Positions 5,934 through 12,029 of a stretch of 12,029 nt of DNA are shown here, one piece after another; the first letter of the stretch is position 1, and the number at the start of each line of letters is the position of its first letter. The stretch lies in assembly GCA_035968095.1 (NCBI GenBank), contig JAWQFW010000176.1, forward strand, positions 1 through 12,029. The letters are read 5' to 3'. The DNA is from IIICB1 sp035968095. Lineage in GTDB: Bacteria; Cyanobacteriota; Cyanobacteriia; Cyanobacteriales; SIO1D9. The notes under the pieces were generated by a model that worked only from the letters and a program-made list of their open reading frames with translations, did not search any database and was not told the DNA's origin. The translations under genes were made by a program, and so were the position numbers.

Positions 5934-8320
5934 CGCGTCAACAACTTTTGGAGAGCAAAAATAATCGGACAAGGCTTTTTCGACTGTAAATTCTCAGTGC
6001 GATCGCCAACAAAAGTATTCCAAGTAAAAGGCGCTTTTTTCGCTGCTGAAATCCATAATAAACGTTTTGCCCTGGTCATCGCGACGTAAAGCAAGCGAAA
6101 CTCCTCGGCTTTTTTCAACTTCGCTGCTTCTGACCAAGCTTCCAGAGGTTCGGGTAAATTAGGGATAGGTAAACCCTGATACTGAGAGTGAATTGCTGTA
6201 CGAATTTGGACGCGAGCAACTTCTGCTAAAGTAAAATCGCCTAAAAACTTTGCTCCCGTGGGAACCCAAGGCTGACCAGGAATGGTATCTTCATGTAAAA
6301 AGGGAAGAAACACATAATCCCAATCCAATCCTTTAGCTTTGTGCATTGTGATAATTGTTAGTTGTTTGAAAGCAGTGTAGCGATCGTCTGAATCTTCTTC
6401 AACACCTTCAAAACGTTCCGAATTAACAATTTCTTGTAAAGCTTCCAGCGTAGATTTTAAGGAAGAATGATTGAAAGTTTGTCTCGCTACTCGTTCAGCT
6501 AATTTTTGTACTGTCGCTAGTTCTGAACCCGTGTAATTTAAAGTCATTCCGAGAAACGAAATTAACTGAAAATCCGGTAATTCTAAACGCGCATTCAAAA
6601 GTTGACAAGCGAGTTGTCGTGCTTTTTTCACCTTATTTTTTTGCGGTGGATCTAAGGGAGAAGGATATAAAAATTGTTCGGGAAAAGTAGCGAGAGAATT
6701 CAAATCTTGAGTAGGAATTAAATTACGGTTTTGGAGAACTTCCAAAGCAGCTTTTAAATTATCTGGTGAATGAGGACGATCGATAAATTGTAAAAGTTTG
6801 AGAATTTCGCCGGGAATATGGGAATGACGTTCAACTTCACCAACTTCGTAAACTTTAATTTCATGTTCTCGTTGCAAATATTCGAGTTGTTGAGCAACAA
6901 AACTACCTTGGCGATTTTCCCTTACTAAAATGGCAGCATTGCGATTAGGATTTTCTTGAAATAAATCAATAATTCGCTTCCCAATTAATTTTACGGTTTC
7001 ATAAATATCTGCGGGTGTATAAAGTTCTAAACCTTGACCAACAGAAGCCGGATTTGCATCAGGTTGGGGATCTCCAGGATCGACCAGACGAATGTTTTGC
7101 GGGCGAAAAGGAAGTTCGTGAGGTTTTTGGGGTTGAGACGGTTTTCTAATAGTTTCCGGGGCAAGAGGAGCCGTTAGATTCAATTTTTCCCAATTCCGAT
7201 TCACCCAATTAAGACTATAATTAGCGGCTTGAATAATAATTTGACTACTACGTCCAGCTTGGTTCATTGTGGCTAAACGATCTTCTTCTTGGCAAGTGTG
7301 ACAGAACCAATTAAAGTAGATTGGGTCAGCCGGAGTAAAAGTTGAATTAATGGCTTGATTAGGGTCGCCAACGCGAATAAGATTGGGTGGTAAATGAGGC
7401 TGATCTGGCGAAATAGCTAAAATTTTGACTAACTTTTCTTGTAAAGGAGAGGAATCTTGAGCCTCATCTTCAAAGACAGCAAAAACTTGATTTTGCCAAA
7501 CTTGGCGAATTTTTTCGCGATCGAGAACGCGCAAAGCAGCGAGAATTAGATCGTCGTAATCGATAAAATTACGCCCCGCCATTAAATTTTGATACTTTTC
7601 GTATAAACCCGCCGCACAAGCTAAAATTTGATATTCATCAGTAGTTTGTTGCGCCAAATTGAATAAATCTTCCGGTAACAAACCAGAAGATTTGGCTTCG
7701 CGAATTGCTGTATTTGCTAAACTAGGTAATACCTCAGTCCGCAACACTGACTGACGACGCAAACGCTCGGTTTCTTCCCCATCAAATTGCATTCCAGCTA
7801 GTAAAATTTGATAGCGTTGGGGATGAGTTGCAATCCATTGTTCGACAGTTGCTTTGAGTAAGCGATGAGTTTGATTCGTAGTTACAATTGTCGTCGTATC
7901 TAAATTTAGCCCTGATAATTCCGGATGACGAGAAGCGATATTTAGCGCTAAACCGTGGAGAGTATGGACGACAAAGCCCCCAGGTGGGAGAAATAATTCT
8001 TGGAGACACTGTTTAATTTTTTGTTTAATACTTGCTGCCGCCGAGCGAGTAAATGTTACCACAACTAATTGACGTTGGGGATTGAGACGATGATTGGCGA
8101 TCGCTGCTGCCGCAGTTAACGCTAAACTATGGGATTTCCCTGCACCGGGTACGGCAGAAACCGCCAGCATCCCACTTTGCCAGTCTGCCATAGTTTGTTG
8201 TCCCGGTCGCAAACCAGCGCGTAATCTTTGCCACGCTTGCTCTCGCAAAGCCAAATATTCTGCTTGGCTGGTTGCGGAAGTTACCGAATTAGAAGTATTT
8301 GCGTTACGGTCTGTGGACAT
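5912..8320 (-). CDS. UvrD/Rep/PcrA-family superfamily 1 ATP-dependent helicase
   Basis: Predicted 3'-5' DNA helicase of 802 residues, probably cytoplasmic and involved in repair or replication restart. The SF1A motifs occur in order: Walker A in AVPGAGKS (56-63), motif Ia VVTFTRSAA (87-95), motif II FEDEAQD with Asp285-Glu286, motif III GDPNQAIN (318-325), motif IV arginine in AGRSS (355-359), motif V ITMHKAKGLDWDYVF (657-671) and motif VI LLYVAMTRAKRLL (743-755). The catalytic set looks complete. Length is slightly above typical UvrD/PcrA (~720-750). There is no PD-(D/E)XK nuclease domain, so it is not an AddA/RecB fusion. ATG 8320 is preceded by no good Shine-Dalgarno and lies 33 bp from the divergent glycosyltransferase. 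The residues before the Walker motif are Ser/Thr-rich and may be a flexible tail. The last six codons are built from STRR repeat sequence. The exact subfamily is uncertain, so no symbol is given. Confidence 0.93.
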   Translation of the reverse strand: MSTDRNANTSNSVTSATSQAEYLALREQAWQRLRAGLRPGQQTMADWQSGMLAVSAVPGAGKSHSLALTAAAAIANHRLNPQRQLVVVTFTRSAAASIKQKIKQCLQELFLPPGGFVVHTLHGLALNIASRHPELSGLNLDTTTIVTTNQTHRLLKATVEQWIATHPQRYQILLAGMQFDGEETERLRRQSVLRTEVLPSLANTAIREAKSSGLLPEDLFNLAQQTTDEYQILACAAGLYEKYQNLMAGRNFIDYDDLILAALRVLDREKIRQVWQNQVFAVFEDEAQDSSPLQEKLVKILAISPDQPHLPPNLIRVGDPNQAINSTFTPADPIYFNWFCHTCQEEDRLATMNQAGRSSQIIIQAANYSLNWVNRNWEKLNLTAPLAPETIRKPSQPQKPHELPFRPQNIRLVDPGDPQPDANPASVGQGLELYTPADIYETVKLIGKRIIDLFQENPNRNAAILVRENRQGSFVAQQLEYLQREHEIKVYEVGEVERHSHIPGEILKLLQFIDRPHSPDNLKAALEVLQNRNLIPTQDLNSLATFPEQFLYPSPLDPPQKNKVKKARQLACQLLNARLELPDFQLISFLGMTLNYTGSELATVQKLAERVARQTFNHSSLKSTLEALQEIVNSERFEGVEEDSDDRYTAFKQLTIITMHKAKGLDWDYVFLPFLHEDTIPGQPWVPTGAKFLGDFTLAEVARVQIRTAIHSQYQGLPIPNLPEPLEAWSEAAKLKKAEEFRLLYVAMTRAKRLLWISAAKKAPFTWNTFVGDRTENLQSKKPCPIIFALQKLLTRSGAGDW

Positions 8321-8353
8321 CGTTTAATTGAGAAAGGACTTTCTTTTTCCATT
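8321..8353. promoter_or_regulatory. Short divergent gap with central dyad
   Basis: Only 33 bp separate the helicase start (complement of 8318-8320) from the likely glycosyltransferase start (8354). A perfect dyad, AGAAAG-GA-CTTTCT (8331-8344), is centred at 8337.5, essentially the midpoint. It could be an operator for a shared switch, or an incidental part of the glycosyltransferase leader (AAGGA at 8334-8338 may serve as a ribosome site 15 nt before GTG). Promoters for both genes would have to overlap coding sequence. Confidence 0.4.
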
Positions 8354-10024
8354 GTGGACGCTAAATTGGGAAAACTTGTGCATTATCTGGTTTTGGGGGG
8401 AATTATTTTTTGGGGTGCGCTGCTACGTTTTTGGCAGCTAGACTCGAAACCACTTTGGCTGGATGAAGTTGTGACGGCTTTGGTGAGTCAGGGAAGAGGT
8501 TATCAAAATCTTCCGGTGAATGTTGCTTTTTCCCTGGCTAAGTTACAAGAGTTGTTTACTTTTCGCCCGGAAATTAGTTGCGAGGAAATCGCGCAAGTTT
8601 TAGCGACTGACTCGACTCATCCACCGTTATTTTTTTGCTTAACTCACGAGTGGTTAGCTTGGTTAGATCCTCTACAATTGCCGTGGGTATGGAAACTACG
8701 AGCATTATCGGCTTTGATTGGGGTAGTTGCGATCGCTGCGGTTTATTTTCTCACTCGTTTGGCTTTTTCTGGTGGTGCTGGTTTAGTTGCCGCAGCTTTG
8801 ATGGCGGTTTCTCCTTTTGGGGTATATTTGGGACAAGAAGCACGACACTACACTTTAGCTGTCCTGTTCATTACTTTCGCACTGATCGGATTGCTGAAAA
8901 TTACCGCAGATTTAGATCGGGGACGATCGCGTTTCTCTCTCTGGATTGGTTGGGCGATCGCTAATAGTTTAGCTTGCTACGTTCATTATTTTTGCTGGCT
9001 TGCCTTTTTTGCTCAAATTGGCACTTTAGCGGTGGTAATGTATCGCTTCCAGCGAAAATTAACTCGACGCACCTTAACTTATTTTAGTTTGGCGATCGCG
9101 ATCGTGATTCTCAGTTATCTTCCTTGGTGGTTGATTTTAATCCAACATTTCACCAGCCCGAAAATTAGTTGGCTATCCCCACCCGCAAATATCGCCCCCT
9201 TCGGACAAATTATCGTTGCGTGGCTACTGATGTTCATTGCTTTACCAGTAGAAGGACAAACGCTCCCCATCCAAGTTATTTTAGGTTTATTGATGCTGGG
9301 TTTTGGGATTTGGGCGATCGCGCAAATTTCCCCAGGCTACAAAAAACTCTCCCGAATGTCCAAAACTAACCAAGCTACCTTCATTCTGACTTGCTTTATT
9401 AGCTTTGTTCTGGTAGAAATATTCGCGATCGTCTACATCCTCCGCAAAGACATCACCGTCGCACCTCGTTATAACTTTCTCTACTATCCCGCCTTAATTA
9501 GTTTATGCGGAGCTTGTCTCGCCAACAATACCAGCAAATCCCTCCGTTTTAGTCGTCAGAACGAACGCTGGTTTAATTATCCCACCTTCGTTATTTTACT
9601 CATCGGCTTTTTTAGCAGCATCTTCGTCATCTTCAACCTCGCCTTCCAAAAACCATACCATCCTCAACAAATCGCCCAAACCATGATTTCCTCCCCCAAC
9701 CCAATCGCCGTAGCGATCGCCTCCCAAAAAGAACTCGATCTTGCTTTAGGATTAAGTTATGCCCTCGCCTTACAAAAAATCGGCGCATCTGTCGAAAACA
9801 CCTCCGTAGTTTTTTTCGACCCAGATAACGACTATAATTCTCTTTGGCAGAAACTCTCTAACCTTTCCGTCTCCCCAGCATCATTGTGGCTAATTACACC
9901 CACCCTCAAACCAAACGATTATCCTCCAACCCTTGACTTAGCAGGTAACAGTAGTTGTACCCTTGAACCAACAGCTTATTATCGCCTTGATATTTCTTAT
10001 CAACGTTATCGTTGTCTGAAGTAA
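8354..10024 (+). CDS. GT39-like polytopic membrane glycosyltransferase
   Basis: Predicted integral membrane glycosyltransferase of 556 residues in the GT-C fold group (GT39/ArnT/PMT-like). Such enzymes transfer a sugar from a polyprenyl-phosphate donor on the outer face of the membrane. The first helix (~9-26) is followed by an acidic pair in PLWLDEV (Asp37, Glu38), the usual catalytic-Asp position. THPPLFF (His89) corresponds to the family HPPLYY motif, and SPFGVYLGQEARHYTL to the conserved loop/helix. Roughly ten further hydrophobic segments run to about residue 435, before a soluble C-terminal portion. The start is inferred as GTG 8354. An upstream in-frame ATG at 8228 would overlap the helicase by 93 bp and adds sequence with no family character. 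Acceptor and product are unknown; an exopolysaccharide, lipid or glycoprotein are all possible. Third-position base use changes strongly from the 5' to the 3' half. Confidence 0.82.
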   Translation: MDAKLGKLVHYLVLGGIIFWGALLRFWQLDSKPLWLDEVVTALVSQGRGYQNLPVNVAFSLAKLQELFTFRPEISCEEIAQVLATDSTHPPLFFCLTHEWLAWLDPLQLPWVWKLRALSALIGVVAIAAVYFLTRLAFSGGAGLVAAALMAVSPFGVYLGQEARHYTLAVLFITFALIGLLKITADLDRGRSRFSLWIGWAIANSLACYVHYFCWLAFFAQIGTLAVVMYRFQRKLTRRTLTYFSLAIAIVILSYLPWWLILIQHFTSPKISWLSPPANIAPFGQIIVAWLLMFIALPVEGQTLPIQVILGLLMLGFGIWAIAQISPGYKKLSRMSKTNQATFILTCFISFVLVEIFAIVYILRKDITVAPRYNFLYYPALISLCGACLANNTSKSLRFSRQNERWFNYPTFVILLIGFFSSIFVIFNLAFQKPYHPQQIAQTMISSPNPIAVAIASQKELDLALGLSYALALQKIGASVENTSVVFFDPDNDYNSLWQKLSNLSVSPASLWLITPTLKPNDYPPTLDLAGNSSCTLEPTAYYRLDISYQRYRCLK

Positions 10025-10169
10025 AACTATCATTGAGGGCGATCGCCTAAACAAAAAATACCCAACTCGACGCTTTGCTACTCAATATAAGATGATAGAT
10101 CGAGATTAAACTTAATTACCCAACTACCAAACTAGCTTTTATTTTCCTTCATGGGTCTTTTGTGTTGTT
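10025..10169. other. Intergenic region, glycosyltransferase to response regulator
   Basis: This 145-bp region carries a HIP1 core extended to the perfect palindrome GGCGATCGCC (10038-10047) and a -10-like TATAAG (10086-10091) without a good -35 partner. A nine-codon frame starting at ATG 10151 and ending at 10177 overlaps the response regulator start. No hairpin plus T-tract terminator is visible for the upstream gene. Confidence 0.4.
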
Positions 10170-11117
10170 ATGGATAATCCTTTTGCCAATATAGATAGTA
10201 TTACCCGTCAGTTAAAAAGCATGGAACGACGAAAAAAACCCAAAATGTTAGTAGTAGACGACGAACCAGATAATTTAGATCTGCTTTATCGTACCTTTCG
10301 GCGCAACTTTCAAGTATATAAGGCAGACAGTGGCGTTAATGCCTTAGACATTCTTTCCGAACAAGGAGAAGTTGCAGTAATTATCTCCGATCAACGAATG
10401 CCAGAAATGAAGGGAACCGAATTTCTCAGCAAAACCGTCCCTGATTTTCCCGATACCGTCAGGATTATTCTCACAGGTTTTACCGATGTCGAAGATTTGG
10501 TCGAAGCAATTAACTCCGGACAAGTCTACAAATACATTACCAAACCTTGGGACCCAAACGAACTGAAAATAGTCGTCGATCGCGCAGCAGAAACTTACGA
10601 ACTTCTCAAACAACGTACTGAGGAATTACAACGCGCCGAAGCCCAAACCGAACTTTTAGCGACAATTGTCCAAGTCGCCGAAAATTCTGACTCCGTAGCC
10701 GCTTGTTTAGAGCCAATCGCTACCGCTTTCGGGGGCAGCTTCGGGAGTGATGGCTGTATCTTAAATCTCCTCGTAGACGGCAAATTAAGCGCCACTGACG
10801 GGACATATAAAACGACTGCGGAAATTGCCAATCACCTTGCAGAAGATCCCCTAGCAGCAGACGCGATCGCCAACCGTCAAACCCAAGTTTGGGTAAATTC
10901 ACCCTCTAGTCCTCCCCCAGAAGGCATAGATTATTACCAAAATTCGGGGATTAAAGTTAACCTGATCATTCCAATTATTTATCGCGAAGAGTTACTCGCA
11001 CTGTTGTCTCTGCAATGGCAACAACCAGCAAAAATTCAAGAAGATGAACTGAAACTAATGCACCTCTCAGCCCAGCAGGTAGCCTTAGCAATTATCAGTA
11101 CCCGCTCTTATCAGTAG
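10170..11117 (+). CDS. Response regulator: receiver domain plus GAF domain, no output domain
   Basis: This 315-residue two-component protein is probably cytoplasmic. Receiver domain (~24-140): acidic pocket Asp30-Asp31 in VVDDEPDNL, phosphoacceptor Asp74 in IISDQRMPEMKG, switch Thr102 in ILTGFTD and Lys125 in YITKPW. All residues needed for phosphorylation are present. A short amphipathic, probably coiled-coil linker (~138-165) leads to a GAF domain (~165-312). The GAF carries a cysteine (Cys196) but no DxCF or other bilin-binding signature I can recognise. No DNA-binding, GGDEF, HD-GYP or kinase domain follows, so it probably signals by protein-protein contact. The receiver sequence resembles those found in front of HD-GYP or other signalling outputs. 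No sensor kinase is nearby. There is no clear Shine-Dalgarno; ATG 10170 is the first in-frame start I can see before the receiver. Its last two codons fall in a hairpin. Confidence 0.9.
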   Translation: MDNPFANIDSITRQLKSMERRKKPKMLVVDDEPDNLDLLYRTFRRNFQVYKADSGVNALDILSEQGEVAVIISDQRMPEMKGTEFLSKTVPDFPDTVRIILTGFTDVEDLVEAINSGQVYKYITKPWDPNELKIVVDRAAETYELLKQRTEELQRAEAQTELLATIVQVAENSDSVAACLEPIATAFGGSFGSDGCILNLLVDGKLSATDGTYKTTAEIANHLAEDPLAADAIANRQTQVWVNSPSSPPPEGIDYYQNSGIKVNLIIPIIYREELLALLSLQWQQPAKIQEDELKLMHLSAQQVALAIISTRSYQ

Positions 11118-11170
11118 AGACACGCCGAAGCGCGTCTCAGACTGATTTAACAGTACCCGCATCTACCAGT
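11096..11170 (+). repeat. Direct repeats flanking the hairpin
   Basis: CAGTACCCGC occurs exactly at 11096-11105 and at 11151-11160. The similarity extends to 16 of 20 positions (11096-11115 against 11151-11170), both copies ending in CAGT. The left copy encodes the last residues of the response regulator (STRSYQ); the right copy is intergenic. The hairpin lies between them, as expected if a small palindromic element was inserted with target duplication or if the gene end was locally duplicated. Confidence 0.6.
11110..11146 (+). terminator. Hairpin at the 3' end of the response regulator gene
   Basis: The outer stem ATCAGT (11110-11115) pairs with ACTGAT (11141-11146). The inner stem GAGACACGC (11117-11125) pairs with GCGCGTCTC (11130-11138) around a CGAA loop, with one A-C mismatch and a small internal loop. 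The stem begins inside the last codons. The GAGACGCGC core resembles a dispersed palindromic repeat seen in many cyanobacteria. It is followed by ATTTAAC rather than a T-run, so it may be a weak terminator, an RNA-stabilising stem, or simply a repeat insertion between the regulator and menG. Confidence 0.55.
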
Positions 11171-11190
11171 TATCACCTTATCACTTAATT

Positions 11191-11886
11191 ATGAAAGATG
11201 AGCAAATTAAACAATTATTTAACCGCATCGCTCCAGAATACGATCGCCTTAATCATACTCTAAGTTTGGGATTACATCGAGTCTGGAAACAAATGGCGGT
11301 AAAGTGGACTGAGGTGAAACCAGGAGATGTGGGTTTAGATGTTTGCTGTGGTAGCGGCGATCTCGCTTTACTTTTAGCCAAGCAAGTTGGCACAACTGGT
11401 AAAGTAATTGGGGTGGATTTTGCCGAAGATTTGCTGGAAATTGCTCGTCAACGTAGTTTGGTTCAATCTCCTCTCCTCAATCTTAACTGGATAGCAGCCG
11501 ATGCTCTCAACCTTCCCTTTGACGATAATACTTTTGACTGCGCCACAATGGGTTACGGCTTGCGTAATGTCACCGATATTCCTCGCTGTCTGAGTGAATT
11601 ACACCGCGTTCTCAAAAGTGGCGCAAAAGCGGCAATTCTCGACTTCCATCGTCCCAGTCAGCCGATTTTTCAACAATTTCAGCAATGGTATCTGGATCAA
11701 ATTGTCGTTCCCAGCGCCGAAAAGTTGGGTCTAAAAGACGATTATGCTTATATTTTTCCTAGTTTAGAACGGTTTCCCGTCGGTAGAGAACAAGTTAAAC
11801 TAGCTCATCAAGCTGGATTTACTCAAGCAACCCACTACGAACTTGCAGCAGGGATGATGGGCATTCTCGTCCTCAAAAAAGCGTAA
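11191..11886 (+). CDS. menG: MenG/UbiE-type quinone methyltransferase
   Basis: This SAM-dependent C-methyltransferase has 231 residues, the normal length for the UbiE/MenG family. In cyanobacteria the family member methylates 2-phytyl-1,4-naphthoquinone in the last step of phylloquinone synthesis; phylloquinone is the photosystem I A1 electron acceptor. Visible signatures are FNRIAPEYDRLN (10-21), SAM motif I LDVCCGSGDL (49-58), acidic VDFAEDLLEIA (75-85), ADALNLPFDDNTFD (103-116), GYGLRNVTD (121-129), the LKSGAKAAILDF strand region (141-152) and YAYIFPSLERFP (186-197). All expected motifs are intact. The start at ATG 11191 places the family N-terminus correctly, though no Shine-Dalgarno is evident. 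It lies 73 bp after the response regulator on the same strand, with a hairpin between, so co-transcription is possible but uncertain. A general ubiE label is the alternative, but cyanobacteria make phylloquinone/plastoquinone rather than ubiquinone. Confidence 0.93.
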   Translation: MKDEQIKQLFNRIAPEYDRLNHTLSLGLHRVWKQMAVKWTEVKPGDVGLDVCCGSGDLALLLAKQVGTTGKVIGVDFAEDLLEIARQRSLVQSPLLNLNWIAADALNLPFDDNTFDCATMGYGLRNVTDIPRCLSELHRVLKSGAKAAILDFHRPSQPIFQQFQQWYLDQIVVPSAEKLGLKDDYAYIFPSLERFPVGREQVKLAHQAGFTQATHYELAAGMMGILVLKKA

Positions 11887-11900
11887 AATGGTATTTAGCG

Positions 11901-11941
11901 ATTGGGGATCGGGGATTAGGAATTGGGATCGGGGATTTGGG
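11901..11941 (+). repeat. STRR heptamer array (ATTGGGG-type) after menG
   Basis: The units ATTGGGG, ATCGGGG, ATTAGGA, ATTGGG(-), ATCGGGG and ATTTGGG begin 14 bp after the menG stop. They are the complement of the CCCCAAT-type units at 1-27 and 5906-5933. No conventional terminator is visible between the stop codon and the array. Confidence 0.8.
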
Positions 11942-12004
11942 AGAATTGGGAGTGTTGGGGGAATGGTCGGAATTGGGAGCGTTATCAGTGTTGTCAGTGT
12001 TAGG
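11942..12004 (+). repeat. Nonamer array following the STRR heptamers
   Basis: Seven contiguous 9-bp units: AGAATTGGG, AGTGTTGGG, GGAATGGTC, GGAATTGGG, AGCGTTATC, AGTGTTGTC and AGTGTTAGG. Periodicity changes from 7 to 9 exactly at the junction with the preceding heptamers. The remaining 25 bp to the window end hold nothing I can name. Confidence 0.7.
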
Positions 12005-12029
12005 AATAAAGAGCGATTTTCACAACCAA

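Noticed and set aside
5772..5972. Minus-strand frame with a Gly-Glu-Asp repeat tail
   Set aside because: It is a translation of the heptamer and nonamer arrays and overlaps the helicase 3' end in another frame; the protein pattern is a by-product of 9-bp periodicity.
8094..8327. Plus-strand frame opposite the helicase start
   Set aside because: It lies antisense to the conserved Walker A region and shows no domain, so it is a shadow of the helicase.
8228..8353. N-terminal extension of the glycosyltransferase from ATG 8228
   Set aside because: It would overlap the helicase coding region by 93 bp on the opposite strand, and the extra 42 residues show no family resemblance. The expected first helix starts just after GTG 8354.
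10038..10047. GGCGATCGCC palindrome as a terminator
   Set aside because: It is an extended HIP1 site with no loop and no following T-run; HIP1 occurs about twenty times here, mostly inside genes.
10755..10760. Cys196 of the response regulator GAF domain as a bilin attachment site
   Set aside because: The surrounding residues lack DxCF or the usual CH/CY chromophore-site pattern, so phytochrome or cyanobacteriochrome function is not supported.

Overview
The window looks like chromosome from a cyanobacterium, most likely a filamentous or colonial one. The main evidence is about twenty copies of the HIP1 octamer GCGATCGC (about 0.2 expected by chance in 12 kb). Supporting evidence is intergenic heptamer/nonamer arrays of the STRR type, a menG-type methyltransferase of the phylloquinone pathway, and a very large Calx-beta/DUF4114 protein. 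The genus is inference.

Layout, left to right. (1) A short STRR array (1-27) precedes a 1280-residue secreted-type metalloprotease (93-3935): a metzincin-like catalytic domain, six Calx-beta repeats and two DUF4114 domains. It has no signal peptide, which suggests type I secretion. (2) After a 228-bp gap comes a 526-residue protein (4164-5744). It fuses a SurA/PpiC-like parvulin domain to an acidic Pro/Glu-rich linker, one membrane helix and two 75-residue repeats. Its parvulin domain lacks the usual active-site residues. (3) The convergent gap 5745-5911 is almost entirely a compound repeat: heptamers, nonamers, inverted heptamers, then an STRR array that runs into the 3' end of the next gene. 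(4) A UvrD/Rep-type helicase lies on the minus strand (8320-5912). (5) A 33-bp divergent gap with a central 14-bp dyad separates it from a multi-membrane-span GT39-like glycosyltransferase (8354-10024), whose third-position base use changes sharply along the gene. (6) A receiver-GAF response regulator (10170-11117) follows, ending in a hairpin, and then menG (11191-11886). (7) The window closes in a second heptamer-to-nonamer array with G-quadruplex-compatible spacing.

The genes do not form one obvious pathway. Two pairings are plausible but unproven: the type-I-like protease with the membrane-tethered parvulin-like protein (secretion substrate and foldase/chaperone), and the response regulator with menG (same strand, 73 bp apart). 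The window contains no tRNA, rRNA, insertion sequence, CRISPR array or transporter gene that I can support. The most unusual items are the parvulin chimera with its degenerate active site, the nested repeat architecture shared by intergenic regions, and the composition switch inside the glycosyltransferase gene.
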